From positions 57,514 through 121,513 of the forward strand of contig NZ_CAJVCE010000022.1 of NCBI RefSeq assembly GCF_910594985.1: 64,000 nucleotides of DNA, read 5' to 3'. Every line of letters starts with the position of its first letter. The first letter of the stretch is position 1. Of the stretch, positions 24,457 to 33,233 are shown piece by piece. The stretch is from Paenibacillus allorhizosphaerae (GTDB lineage Bacteria; Bacillota; Bacilli; Paenibacillales; NBRC-103111). A model generated the notes under the pieces. The model ran no database searches, was not told the origin of the DNA, and saw only the letters and a list, made by a program, of their open reading frames with translations. The translations under genes and the position numbers were made by a program.

Positions 24457-25386
24457 TCAACGTTGGATGCCGTATCTGGTTCGGAGCGTGTTTATCATCT
24501 CCGTCACCTGCTCCCGCCCGGGCAGCCACAGGCGCTCGGACGCAGACTGCAAACCTTCCTGCGTCTGCCGCTGTCGAATGACCCGCTTCACTGCTTCGGC
24601 GAATTGCTCCGCGGCGCGCCCGCCGTCAAGACCGGTCAATTGCTCCAGACTGGCCATGCTGCTCACCGTTACTTGAGGATAGTTCGCCGTCGCGGACATG
24701 CCGATAACCGCCGCCGAAACCGGGCTTGTACTGTCCGCTGCGGCCGCTGTCGCCGAGCCTGCGTTTCCCCCTTCTGCCGCCGCCGCTCTCTCATAGAAAC
24801 CCCGTGCCAGCTGCGCCCTTGCTTCGCCCGAGCCCGCAGCGACGACGAAGGCCTGTACGACATAGGCATGCGCCTGACGGCGCTGGGCAATGCCGCAAAA
24901 CTTGCGCCCGCGGATGGACAGATCGTAGTCGCCCGGGCAATAAGCTCCCTGGATCTCTCCTTTGTCCACGCCGGCGCCCGTTTCCCGAAGCGCTTCCCGG
25001 ATCAGCCGGTACATCCTCTCAAAATCTTGATGAAAGTCGATATCGCCCTGGCGCATCTTCGGCAATATAAGCGACACATTCACCACGCCCGGATCGAGAG
25101 GAACCGCCGCGCCGCCGGAATTGCGCACCGCAACGGCGTATCCTTGCCCCTCCAGCCATGCTGCCGCTTTCCCCGCCGCCGGCAGACGGCTGTCCCGAAG
25201 CCCCATCACGAATGCGCGCGGGTGTCTCCACAGATGAAGAAGCGGCGCGCCGCCTTCTCCGACGTGCCGGCAGAGCAGCTCCTCCAGCGCAAAAGGGTAC
25301 AGCACATCCGATTCCCCGAAATCCCCGCTTCGGTCCAAAATAAGCATACGATTCAGTTCTTTATCCCACGGCTGCTGTTCACTCAT
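24457..25386 (-). CDS. lipL: Octanoyl-[GcvH]:protein N-octanoyltransferase, LipL-like
   Basis: A 309-residue member of the biotin/lipoate protein ligase fold. The decisive region is QGAYCPGDYDLSI followed by RGRKFCGIAQRRQ; with the start at 25386 the nucleophilic cysteine is C150, the same position as in Bacillus subtilis LipL. LipL moves octanoyl groups from GcvH to the E2 subunits of 2-oxoacid dehydrogenases, so the nearby pdhC product is a likely acceptor. The start is supported by AAGGAGGGG 10 bases upstream. The protein is about 28 residues longer than the B. subtilis one because of a low-complexity Ala/Ser/Gly insertion around residues 200-230. Convergent with the LysR gene. Confidence 0.85.
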   Translation of the reverse strand: MSEQQPWDKELNRMLILDRSGDFGESDVLYPFALEELLCRHVGEGGAPLLHLWRHPRAFVMGLRDSRLPAAGKAAAWLEGQGYAVAVRNSGGAAVPLDPGVVNVSLILPKMRQGDIDFHQDFERMYRLIREALRETGAGVDKGEIQGAYCPGDYDLSIRGRKFCGIAQRRQAHAYVVQAFVVAAGSGEARAQLARGFYERAAAAEGGNAGSATAAAADSTSPVSAAVIGMSATANYPQVTVSSMASLEQLTGLDGGRAAEQFAEAVKRVIRQRQTQEGLQSASERLWLPGREQVTEMINTLRTRYGIQR

Positions 25387-25506
25387 CGTCCAGTTACCCC
25401 TCCTTCCGTTTCCGTCCTGCAAGTTATTCACATTTTAGTAAGAGTCATGCGAAATAGCAAGCTTTTCATGCTACAATGTAGCTACTCTTTCACCTTGGTT
25501 CATCCA

Positions 25507-25533
25507 TGTCACAAAATTACGCGCTGTTCCGTC
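25507..25533 (+). promoter_or_regulatory. ECF41-type sigma factor promoter
   Basis: TGTCACA at 25507-25513 and CGTC at 25530-25533 are separated by 16 bases. These are the -35 and -10 elements known for ECF41 sigma factors, and an ECF41-type sigma gene lies two genes away in the same direction. A start of transcription near 25540 leaves a leader of about 30 bases before the oxidoreductase start at 25569. Direct match to a published consensus; function inferred. Confidence 0.8.
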
Positions 25534-25568
25534 TCATGTACATCAACGTGCAAAGGATGGAACAAACC

Positions 25569-26921
25569 ATGAACGCCAGTGCGAATTGGAACACCGAATG
25601 GGAACAGACGGAGTGGGACGCAGTCATCATCGGAGGCGGATTAGCCGGCCTTACGGCCGCTGTCCTGCTTTCCAGCCAAGGGAAACGCCTGATCGTTCTT
25701 GAAAAAGCGTCCCGGCTCGGCGGCAGAGCGCAGACGACGGAACGGGACGGCGGCATGCTGAATCTCGGCCCCCATGCCTTATATCAAAAAGCGGAAGCAA
25801 GTCGCATCTGGAACGCGCTCGGCATCGAGCCTCAAGGCAAGCTGCTTGCGCTGCAAAACGCTCAGCTGATCGAACATGGCCAATTGACGGAACTGCCGGG
25901 AAGCCCGTGGAAGCTGTTCATGACTTCCTTGCTCGGCTTCAAGGAAAAAACGGAGTTCGCCGCCTTCATTACCGGGCTTAGCCATACGTACACGGCCCAG
26001 TGGGACTGGACCTCGTTCAGCGATTTCCTTCAAGCGCATATAGGGAGCGCGAAGGTCCGCGATTTGCTCACCATGCTGGCCCGCTTGTCCACATACAGCG
26101 CCGATCCGGCCAAGATCAGCGCGGGCACCGTCTTGCGCCGCATGAGCGGCGGCGGCGCGCTCTATCTGGATGGCGGCTGGCAGACGGTCGTCCGGCTGCT
26201 GCGCGAGCGCGTGGAACAGCTCGGCGCGGTCATCGCTGCCGGTACGCCGGCGCTAGCGGTGAGCGGCGCGCAGCCTCAGCTGCGCGTTGCGCTGGCCGGG
26301 GGCCGTGCGCTCCGTGCGCGAAGCGTGCTCGCCGCTGCGGGCCCGCGGGAGACCGCCGCTCTAATCGGCGGCCGCGCATCCGCCCCGCTGCTCGCTGCTG
26401 CCGCCCAGCGGCCGGTGCAGGCGGCCTGCCTGGATCTCATGCTGGCCTCCTTGCCGCACCCGAGCCGCAATTTCGCTCTCGGGCTGGATCGACCGCTGTA
26501 CTTCTCCAACCATTCGCAGGCTGCGCTGCTGACGGAACAGCCGGGCCATGCGGTGCTGCACGCCGCCAAATATCTTAGCGTCGACGATGACGCCGATGCG
26601 GACCGCGATCTTGCCGAGCTGGAGCAAATGCTCGAGCTGCTGCAGCCCGGCTGGCGCGACCGCGTCGTTACGCGCCGCTTCCTGCCGCATGTAACGGTCA
26701 TGCACGCGCTGCCGACCGCCGATTCGGGCGGCGAGCGCGGCCGGATCGCCTGCGACGGCACCGGCCTTCCCGGCTTTTACGCCGCAGGCGACTGGGTCGG
26801 CGGCGAGGCGATGCTCGTCGACGCGTCCTGCGCCAGCGCCAAAACGGCCGCGGAGCTCATCCTTGCGCAGCTTCGCGAGGCGTCATCCGCTTACGGCGAG
26901 GGCAAAGGTTACGCAGGATAA
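25569..26921 (+). CDS. FAD-dependent oxidoreductase (phytoene desaturase/amine oxidase-like)
   Basis: A 450-residue flavoprotein. The N-terminal dinucleotide motif is AVIIGGGLAGLTAAVLL with VLEKASRLGGRA following; the C-terminal FAD motif is GFYAAGDWVGGEAMLVDAS. This is the pattern of NAD(P)/FAD amine oxidases and carotenoid-type desaturases. ATG at 25569 follows AAAGGATGG by 8 bases; an upstream ATG at 25506 overlaps the ECF41 promoter and has no ribosome site. The gene is preceded by an ECF41 promoter and followed by the ECF41 sigma gene, matching the known pairing of these sigma factors with oxidoreductases. The middle part is markedly alanine- and GC-rich. Substrate unknown. Confidence 0.87.
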   Translation: MNASANWNTEWEQTEWDAVIIGGGLAGLTAAVLLSSQGKRLIVLEKASRLGGRAQTTERDGGMLNLGPHALYQKAEASRIWNALGIEPQGKLLALQNAQLIEHGQLTELPGSPWKLFMTSLLGFKEKTEFAAFITGLSHTYTAQWDWTSFSDFLQAHIGSAKVRDLLTMLARLSTYSADPAKISAGTVLRRMSGGGALYLDGGWQTVVRLLRERVEQLGAVIAAGTPALAVSGAQPQLRVALAGGRALRARSVLAAAGPRETAALIGGRASAPLLAAAAQRPVQAACLDLMLASLPHPSRNFALGLDRPLYFSNHSQAALLTEQPGHAVLHAAKYLSVDDDADADRDLAELEQMLELLQPGWRDRVVTRRFLPHVTVMHALPTADSGGERGRIACDGTGLPGFYAAGDWVGGEAMLVDASCASAKTAAELILAQLREASSAYGEGKGYAG

Positions 26922-26992
26922 CGGTTTGGCGGCAGGGGCGGCATCGATTCACGATTATCGAATGTAACGCATAAAGAAAGGAGCGGCTCATC

Positions 26993-27877
26993 ATGTCACA
27001 ACCTCCAATGGAACAATGGTACCGAGAATATAAGCCGCTGCTGTTTTCTATCGCCTACCGGATGCTCGGTGCCGTGTCGGAAGCCGAGGACATCGTGCAC
27101 GATTTGTTTCTCACGATCCCAAAGCTGCACACGGAAGCCATTCACAATACGAAAGCGTACTTATGCAAGGCCGTCACCCACCGCTGCATCGATTACCTGG
27201 AGTCCGCCCGCGTCCGGCGGGAGCAGTATGTCGGGCCGTGGCTGCCCGAACCGCTGCTGTATGACGCCGCTTCGCACGGCGACGATCCTTTATGGCTCGC
27301 AGAGCGCAACGACGATATTTCCTTCGCGCTTCTTCTGCTGCTGGAACGGCTGAACCCGGTAGAACGGGCGATTTTCGTCCTCCGGCAAGCGTTCGACTAC
27401 GATTACAAGGACATCGCGGAAATTTTAGGCCGCAGCGAAGCCGCCTGCCGCAAAACGTTCAGCCGCCTCAAAGAGAAGCTGGAGGCGGAGCGGCCGTCCG
27501 CGGAATCGGATGAACTGCAAACGACGGAGCCGCTTGTCCGCGGTTTTCTTCAAGCAGTCGATACCGGTGACGTGGAGCAGTTCCTTCACCTGCTGACCGA
27601 GGATGCGATTTTGCTCTCCGACGGCGGAGGCAAAGTCCGCTCCGCTGTCCGGCCCATCCTTGGCGCCGATCGGGTGGCCGCCTTCCTGCTCGGCGTCAAC
27701 TCGAAGCGCCCCGATTCTATGGTCGCCCAGCCTGCGGTCATCAACGGCTCTCCCGGCATAGTACACCTGCATAACGGCCGGCCTTACAGCATGATGCTGT
27801 TTGAACTTCTCGATTCCCGGGTGCATCGCGTCTATGTGGTCAGAAATCCGGATAAAATGCGGCATGTGAAGATGTGA
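26993..27877 (+). CDS. ECF41-type RNA polymerase sigma factor with NTF2-like domain
   Basis: A 294-residue sigma factor. Region 2 runs from FSIAYRMLGAVSEAEDIVHD to THRCIDYLES, followed by the ECF41-specific WLPEPLL linker; region 4 is LNPVERAIFVLRQAFDYDY to KTFSRLKEKL. A C-terminal SnoaL/NTF2-like extension follows and contains the DGGGK signature (residues 210-214) that regulates ECF41 activity in place of an anti-sigma factor. GAAAGGAG precedes the ATG. It lies 71 bases after the FAD oxidoreductase and so is probably co-transcribed with it from the ECF41 promoter, giving positive autoregulation. The inducing signal is unknown. Confidence 0.92.
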   Translation: MSQPPMEQWYREYKPLLFSIAYRMLGAVSEAEDIVHDLFLTIPKLHTEAIHNTKAYLCKAVTHRCIDYLESARVRREQYVGPWLPEPLLYDAASHGDDPLWLAERNDDISFALLLLLERLNPVERAIFVLRQAFDYDYKDIAEILGRSEAACRKTFSRLKEKLEAERPSAESDELQTTEPLVRGFLQAVDTGDVEQFLHLLTEDAILLSDGGGKVRSAVRPILGADRVAAFLLGVNSKRPDSMVAQPAVINGSPGIVHLHNGRPYSMMLFELLDSRVHRVYVVRNPDKMRHVKM

Positions 27878-27950
27878 TCGCTCTACTGGATTCAGACATC
27901 AAGGTGCAAATGGCGCCAAGCCAGTCCAATCAAATCCAATCCAAAACAAA

Positions 27951-27971
27951 AGAGGAGGCTCTGCCTCCTCT
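27951..27971 (-). terminator. Terminator of the GDYXXLXY/DUF2157 pair
   Basis: AGAGGAGG and CCTCCTCT form a perfect 8-bp stem around a 5-base loop; on the minus strand TTTTGTTTTGG follows. It lies 5 bases after the stop codon of the upstream minus-strand gene. Confidence 0.8.
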
Positions 27972-27975
27972 CTCT

Positions 27976-28512
27976 TTACGTCCGATCCTCCAACTGCTCG
28001 ATCTTCGCCTGCCCCCACGGAGCGACCTTCATGCGCACGACCAGCCGATCCGCCTTCTCTTCAAGCGATTTGCCGGTACCTTCCGGCACATAATATTTTT
28101 CCACGCCATACTTCACCCTGATCGAGTCCGGCGAGTTGTAATTGACGCTGCCCCGAAGCGCAATCTCCCCCGGCTGCACCGCCGGCTTTGTCCGGTAAGC
28201 GCCGACCGCCTGAGCCAAGCCGTCTGCTCCCGGCTTCAAGACGACGTAGATCGGCTCGCCCCGCTCCGGCGCAGGGCCGGCTTCTTTCCACAGCCCCGGA
28301 TCCAGCCGGCTGATATCGTAGCTTAACGTCACGTAATCGCCGTAGAGCAAATCCCGGGGATCCACGGGTACGGTCTTGACGCGGATTTCCTGGCCAAACC
28401 AGCCGACCGCGTAGTAAGAGACCGCGATACCTGCCAATACCAACGTTTGCAGGAGCACAAGTCCGGCGAGCAACCAGGAACGGCGCTTATTCGTACGGGT
28501 CGATTCCATCAT
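27976..28512 (-). CDS. GDYXXLXY domain-containing membrane-anchored protein
   Basis: A 178-residue protein with one N-terminal membrane segment (SWLLAGLVLLQTLVLAGIAV) and an outside domain starting near residue 37. It contains RDLLYGDYVTLSYDISRL, the GDYxxLxY signature that defines the family, and two beta-rich repeats with similar GEIALRGSVNY elements. The family is routinely encoded next to a DUF2157 membrane protein, as here, where the two genes overlap by 4 bases (ATGA). Function unknown; probably part of a membrane complex with that partner. Confidence 0.85.
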   Translation of the reverse strand: MMESTRTNKRRSWLLAGLVLLQTLVLAGIAVSYYAVGWFGQEIRVKTVPVDPRDLLYGDYVTLSYDISRLDPGLWKEAGPAPERGEPIYVVLKPGADGLAQAVGAYRTKPAVQPGEIALRGSVNYNSPDSIRVKYGVEKYYVPEGTGKSLEEKADRLVVRMKVAPWGQAKIEQLEDRT

Positions 28513-29744
28513 GACCGTTCCCCTCCTTCGCGTCCGTCATGAAAAAACTGTTTCTTGCGGCGGTTCAAAAACCAGCTGAGCAGCAGCAGCAGCACGCCGC
28601 CGATAATAAAGAACAACGATTTGTCCATGAAATCCCATGTGAGCTTGCCATAGGCAATTAACGTAGCTACAATAAACAGCACCGTGCCGACATTGATTTT
28701 GAAGCGCCATTCCTCCGCATATCCTCTCCAGAGCACATACAGCGAGAAAAAGAACATCGCCAGCAGGTACATCAGCTCGATTCCATTCGGGAGATACAAG
28801 TACGGAGCGAGCAATATCCACTCGAAAGCGCTGGACACCGACCCCGCGCCTCTTCGCAGCTTGCCGACAACGGACAGCACGAACAAGACAGCCAGAAGGC
28901 TCAAATAAGCGGCAGGCTGCGCCAGCAAATGCTCATGGAGGTACGTACCGCTCCAATCGAACGAGAACAGCACCATGAAAATGCCGAAGACGAATGCCGC
29001 GGCAAGCGGCGCGAACTGCAGCGCGAACCGTTCCGTACGCTCCTTCACCCAATCGCCGAGCGCATACAGCGCCATAGCCGGGATGAACATCCAAATGAAT
29101 TTCATGTCGCCGGACGTCGTCCACAGCATCGAGTGCAGCGTCATGCTAAAGGCAAGGCAACCGATCAACAGCGGATTGCGTCGATGCCAGGCATACCATC
29201 CGAGTCCCACCGTCATCAACACAAAAGCAGTGTAGCTGAAAGTGCCGAATTCGGACACGCTGTAAATTTGCGCCACATTAAACAGCAGCAGGCTAATGAG
29301 ATACAAATAGCGGCTGCGGTACAAATAAGCGGTTAACGCGCCGGCCGACGCCCACAAAATAAACGAAAACGCATTGTAAGCCACCAGATGAAACATTTGA
29401 CCGATTAAAATAATGCCGGCTCCGAAGCTGACAACTCCGAGACTGACGATGGCCATTCCGAGTTTGTCATGACCGCGGCGCACCAGCCTTTCTCCGGCGG
29501 CATAAAAACCGGCCATAAACACGATGATCATCGTCAGACGCGCGAACTCGGGGATATCCTGCCAATTGGCCGCGATAAAGCTCAAAATGCCAAGACCTAC
29601 CAAAATACTTCCCAATATCGGCAGCAGACCGACGGCATGTTTTTTATCTTCATACAAGTTTACTATTTGATTGACCTGCTCCCGGCTGACGATCCCCCGT
29701 TCAACCCAGAGAGGACCTTCTTTTTCCACCCATTTGCGGCTCAT
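28509..29744 (-). CDS. DUF2157 domain-containing multi-pass membrane protein
   Basis: A 411-residue protein: an N-terminal cytoplasmic domain (about residues 1-40, WVERGIVSREQVNQIV) typical of DUF2157, then about 12 to 14 hydrophobic segments, for example GSILVGLGILSFIAANW and SLFFIIGGVLLLLLSWFL, and a basic C-terminal tail. The N-terminal stretch and first two membrane segments are diagnostic. AAGAGGTGG precedes the start. It is translationally coupled to the GDYXXLXY partner downstream. No enzymatic motif is visible, and no function has been shown for the family. Confidence 0.85.
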   Translation of the reverse strand: MSRKWVEKEGPLWVERGIVSREQVNQIVNLYEDKKHAVGLLPILGSILVGLGILSFIAANWQDIPEFARLTMIIVFMAGFYAAGERLVRRGHDKLGMAIVSLGVVSFGAGIILIGQMFHLVAYNAFSFILWASAGALTAYLYRSRYLYLISLLLFNVAQIYSVSEFGTFSYTAFVLMTVGLGWYAWHRRNPLLIGCLAFSMTLHSMLWTTSGDMKFIWMFIPAMALYALGDWVKERTERFALQFAPLAAAFVFGIFMVLFSFDWSGTYLHEHLLAQPAAYLSLLAVLFVLSVVGKLRRGAGSVSSAFEWILLAPYLYLPNGIELMYLLAMFFFSLYVLWRGYAEEWRFKINVGTVLFIVATLIAYGKLTWDFMDKSLFFIIGGVLLLLLSWFLNRRKKQFFHDGREGGERS

Positions 29745-30080
29745 GCTTGCACCACCTCTTGTCCGGACCGCGCCTCTTTCGGAAGCGGGTCCTTTTGTTA
29801 TCAGTATACCTTGATGCGCCGGAATGAAAAGTACTAACTTGCCATAGTACCCCGAACGCTCGTTCCAAATAAATGAACTACAGCCGTTGTTCTTGAACGA
29901 TTCATTGATAGTCTATGCCCCGCCGAACGGCAGCATCATCAATTCCCTAATATTCGGTAGCCTGGGCACCTTCCCCAGATCGACAAGAGGCCGCCGGGAA
30001 ATCCCGGCAGCCTACGATTGATTGATCTTCTATGATTAGCGCGTTATCGAACGGAGCGATACATCATTCTATCATAACGA
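29745..30080. other. Intergenic region, one GC-rich hairpin
   Basis: No gene is supported. GCCGGGA-AA-TCCCGGC at 29993-30008 is a short perfect stem-loop downstream of the MFS gene and could weakly end its transcript, but no T-run follows. The start of this region should hold the DUF2157 promoter on the minus strand. Confidence 0.5.
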
Positions 30081-31298
30081 TTACTCCATCGTGTGCCTCG
30101 GCACCGTTTTGTTTAACCGCATTCCCCAAAGCGTAAACAAAATGCCGACGACCGTTACGAGCGCGGCTACCCACGGAACCGCACGGAGTCCCCCGCCGAA
30201 TTGCAGGTCGATGACTACGCCTCCCAAATAGGCGCCGAGCGCATTGCCGAGATTAAATGCCGCGATGTTCAGCGTAGATGCCAACGTCGGCGCCTCTTTC
30301 GCCGTATTCAGCATGTGGAGCTGCAGCCCGGGCACGGTGCCGAATGCCGCGATGCCCAGTAGAAAGACGGTGATCAATGCAAGGATTTTATACTGATCAG
30401 TTATACTGAACAAAGCAAGAATGACGGCAAGCGCCACGAGAATCCCGGTAAGCGACGGCAGCAAGCTGCGGTCCGCCAGCTTTCCTCCGTAAATATTGCC
30501 GATCGTAATGCCGATGCCGAACAGCACAAGAATGTAGGATACCGTACCCGAAGCGAACCCCGAAATATCCACCAGGATAGGCGTAATGTACGTGAATGCC
30601 GTGAATACGCCGCCGAATCCGAACACCGTCATCAACAGCGCCACATGAACAGCCGGCCGACGCAAGACGCCGAGCTCTTGTCGTAAACTGGAATGGGCAA
30701 ATTTAATTTTGGGTACGAGCGCGATGACGCCGAGCAGCGCAATCACGCCGATCGCCGTAATTAACCAGAACGTGGAGCGCCAACCTGCCGCCTGGCCGAT
30801 GAACGTCCCTATGGGCACCCCCAGGATGTTCGCCAGCGTCAGCCCGGTAAACATGATGGCAATCGCCCCGGCGCGCTTCTCCTTGGGCACCAGCTCCGCC
30901 GCGACGACGGAACCGACCCCGAAAAAGGAGCCGTGCGTCAACGCCGCCACGATGCGGGCGATCATCAGAATCGAATAATTGGGCGCGATCGCCGCGATCG
31001 CGTTGCCTGCGATAAAGATCGCCATCAGCAGGAGAAGCAGCGTTTTGCGCGGCATCTTGTGCGTGGCGATTGTAATGAACGGTGCGCCGACCGCGACGCC
31101 AAGCGCATAGCCGGTAATGAGCAGGCCGGCCGAGGGGATGGAAACGTGGAGATCAGATGCCACCTCCGGCAGCAGCCCCATGATGACGAATTCGGTCATC
31201 CCTATAGCGAAAGCCCCAAGCGTAAGAGCATATAACGCAATGGTCGAGCCTTTGGACGAAGCCATTGCGGATGATCCGGCCGTACTGTCTGAACGCAT
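30081..31298 (-). CDS. MFS transporter, AraJ/YdhP-like drug or sugar exporter
   Basis: A 405-residue protein with 12 predicted membrane segments and the DHA1/AraJ-type opening IALYALTLGAFAIGMTEFVIMGLLPEVA (only part shown elsewhere as GMTEFVIMGLLPEVA). Other landmarks are PFITIATHKMPRKTLL, the loop 2-3 motif of the superfamily, and a proline-rich FTGLTLANILGVPIGTFIG in segment 5, as in proton-linked exporters. GAGGCGGGGG lies upstream of the ATG. The gene is 25 bases downstream of the DJ-1 protein gene and should be co-transcribed with it. Likely effluxes a small toxic or metabolic compound; the substrate is not predictable. Confidence 0.87.
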   Translation of the reverse strand: MRSDSTAGSSAMASSKGSTIALYALTLGAFAIGMTEFVIMGLLPEVASDLHVSIPSAGLLITGYALGVAVGAPFITIATHKMPRKTLLLLLMAIFIAGNAIAAIAPNYSILMIARIVAALTHGSFFGVGSVVAAELVPKEKRAGAIAIMFTGLTLANILGVPIGTFIGQAAGWRSTFWLITAIGVIALLGVIALVPKIKFAHSSLRQELGVLRRPAVHVALLMTVFGFGGVFTAFTYITPILVDISGFASGTVSYILVLFGIGITIGNIYGGKLADRSLLPSLTGILVALAVILALFSITDQYKILALITVFLLGIAAFGTVPGLQLHMLNTAKEAPTLASTLNIAAFNLGNALGAYLGGVVIDLQFGGGLRAVPWVAALVTVVGILFTLWGMRLNKTVPRHTME

Positions 31299-31323
31299 GA
31301 TAACCCCCGCCTCTTCTTTAGAT

Positions 31324-32013
31324 TTATAATGTAGTGTTCCTCATTTCGGACGTTTCCTCCAATTTTGCGATGACCGTATCGGTTACAGCCACGGTAGACT
31401 GCGGATTTTGTCCCGTAATCAGATTGCCGTCTACCTCGTAATGAACGGTCCAGTTCGGAGCCGCCGTATGGATCGCTCCCAATTCACGAAGCTTGCTCTC
31501 CAGCAAAAACGGAAGATGCCGGTCCAGCGTCGTTTCCGCTTCTTCCCGGTTTGTAAATGCGCTGATGCGCTTCCCGGCCACAAGCGGCTGCCCGTCGGAT
31601 CGCGTTGCATGGATTAACCCCGCAGGACCGTGGCAAACAGCCGCCACCACCTTGTTTGCTTCATAAAACTCGCGAAGCAGCTGCCTTAGCTTTTCACTCC
31701 GGGGAAGGTCGTACATCGTTCCGTGACCGCCCGGCAAAAAGATCGCGTCGAACGGTTCAGCCGATATTTCATCGAGCTTTACCGTATGCTCCAGGTGCAG
31801 TTTCGTCTCGATCATCTCTTGCGGCGTGTTCTCGCCGATGCTGCCCGGATCGACCGGACCCGCTCCGCCAAGCGGGCTGGCCACGGTCACCCCATACCCT
31901 TGCTTGGTGAACCCTAAATAAGCCTCGGCAAATTCCGATAGCCAGATGCCGGTCCGCTTGCCCTCCACAATATCCGTATGGTTCGTAACGACGATTAATA
32001 TGTTTTTTGCCAT
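31324..32013 (-). CDS. DJ-1/PfpI family type 1 glutamine amidotransferase-like protein
   Basis: A 229-residue flavodoxin-like protein. The nucleophile elbow is VVAAVCHGPAGLIHA with its cysteine, preceded by FLPGGHGTMYDLP and followed by ISAFTNREEAE. This is the Hsp31/ThiJ-like branch, whose members have been reported as glutathione-independent glyoxalases or stress-protection proteins. It heads an operon with the MFS exporter, which suggests defence against a reactive carbonyl or similar stress. Upstream, AT-rich sequence (32014-32135) separates it from a LysR gene that reads in the same direction and may regulate it. Confidence 0.87.
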   Translation of the reverse strand: MAKNILIVVTNHTDIVEGKRTGIWLSEFAEAYLGFTKQGYGVTVASPLGGAGPVDPGSIGENTPQEMIETKLHLEHTVKLDEISAEPFDAIFLPGGHGTMYDLPRSEKLRQLLREFYEANKVVAAVCHGPAGLIHATRSDGQPLVAGKRISAFTNREEAETTLDRHLPFLLESKLRELGAIHTAAPNWTVHYEVDGNLITGQNPQSTVAVTDTVIAKLEETSEMRNTTL

Positions 32014-32137
32014 GTTTTACAGCCTCCTGTATTTAACTGATTTCTGCTTTCGTATCGTTAGTTTAAGGCGAAAACATATATAAAACAAATTATGAAATAT
32101 TAATACATCCATAAATATATTTATATATAACGCGTGC

Positions 32138-32178
32138 AAAAAAGCAGGATCAGCCTCAGTGCTTCAGCAGCTGACCCT
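32138..32178 (-). terminator. Terminator of the LysR gene
   Basis: AGGGTCAGC pairs with GCTGATCCT (one G-T wobble), followed on the minus strand by GCTTTTTTG. The stem begins within the stop codon of the LysR gene. Confidence 0.75.
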
Positions 32179-33046
32179 AGGCGTCGTCGCGGATGATGTT
32201 CAACATGTCTTTCATTTGCGGCAAATGTTTATGTTTCATTTTATAAGCAATGTACAGCTCGTTGTGTACTTTCAAATCTTCGAATATGACTTTTGCCCGG
32301 GCGCACGCAGAGCTTTCCAATAGATACGTAGGCAGCAGACTGATACCCGCCCCGTATTCGATCGCCTTCAAAATCATGTGCAGGTTCGGTATGATATGCG
32401 CCGGCTTAATGAGCGGTCGTTTCTTGAAATGTTCTCTCCACATGCGCCGTATAATCGGCAATTCCAAGCCGTAACTGATCCATTGCTGCGAGCAGAGCCA
32501 CCGTTCTTTGGCGGGAAGAGCGGCCATGTCGGGAACATCCAGCTCTGTAGGAGCCACGATGACAAACTCCTCGTCGTACAGCTTCACATATTCGATACCC
32601 GGGGTGACAAATTTTTTCGATGTAAAAATAATGTCTACCTTGTCTTCCTTCAATAATTCCAGCAATTCATCCGCCATTCCGAAATACGAAACCGTACACA
32701 GTTTGTACTTCGTAAGCTGAGGAAGAATTTTTTCATGGTAAAACTCGTGCGCCGACCCGATCCGGATGACTTTGAGCTCCGGCAATGAGGCGGATTTCAG
32801 GCTCATCGTCGTCTCCTCAAGCGTCTCCACGAGCGGTGCCAGCTGCGAGTAAAGCTCCTTCCCTCTTTCCGTCGGAACGAGCTTCCTTGCGGTTCTGGTG
32901 AACAAAGGGCAGCCCACCTCAGCCTCCAGCGCGGCTAAATGCTGACTCATGGCCGGCTGCGTCATGATGCGGCTCTTTGCGGCTTCCGAGACCGAGTTAT
33001 GCTTATAAATCGAAACGAAGCTTCGATACCATTCAAAATCGACCAT
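32177..33046 (-). CDS. LysR family transcriptional regulator
   Basis: A 289-residue LysR protein: DNA-binding part FEWYRSFVSIYKHNSVSEAA then RIMTQPAMSQHLAALEAEVG, and a substrate-binding-like effector domain (VIRIGSAHEFYH, DIIFTSKKF, YGAGISLLPTYLLES). The helix-turn-helix uses MTQPAMSQHL in place of the more usual QPALSRQI. It ends with its own terminator before the DJ-1/MFS operon on the same strand. It could regulate that operon, but the arrangement is tandem and not divergent, so the link is weak. Confidence 0.88.
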   Translation of the reverse strand: MVDFEWYRSFVSIYKHNSVSEAAKSRIMTQPAMSQHLAALEAEVGCPLFTRTARKLVPTERGKELYSQLAPLVETLEETTMSLKSASLPELKVIRIGSAHEFYHEKILPQLTKYKLCTVSYFGMADELLELLKEDKVDIIFTSKKFVTPGIEYVKLYDEEFVIVAPTELDVPDMAALPAKERWLCSQQWISYGLELPIIRRMWREHFKKRPLIKPAHIIPNLHMILKAIEYGAGISLLPTYLLESSACARAKVIFEDLKVHNELYIAYKMKHKHLPQMKDMLNIIRDDA

Positions 33047-33233
33047 ATGATCCTCCCGTTAATTATTATCGCTTCTCCGAACCGGATGCGTGTAAGTTCC
33101 TGCTCTCATTTTATCCGATCCGGCGGATTCATGCATGCGGCAACCCAAAAGCGGGAATGGATCGAGCGACTACCTTGACCGGGCGAGTCTGTCAAACCCG
33201 CTCCATTGGAACGCTTCTGGCCGCCGTACATCG

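Noticed and set aside
26994..27000. A second TGTCACA at the start of the ECF41 gene
   Set aside because: It is part of the codons ATG TCA CAA, and no CGTC lies 16-17 bases downstream, so it is not an ECF41 promoter.
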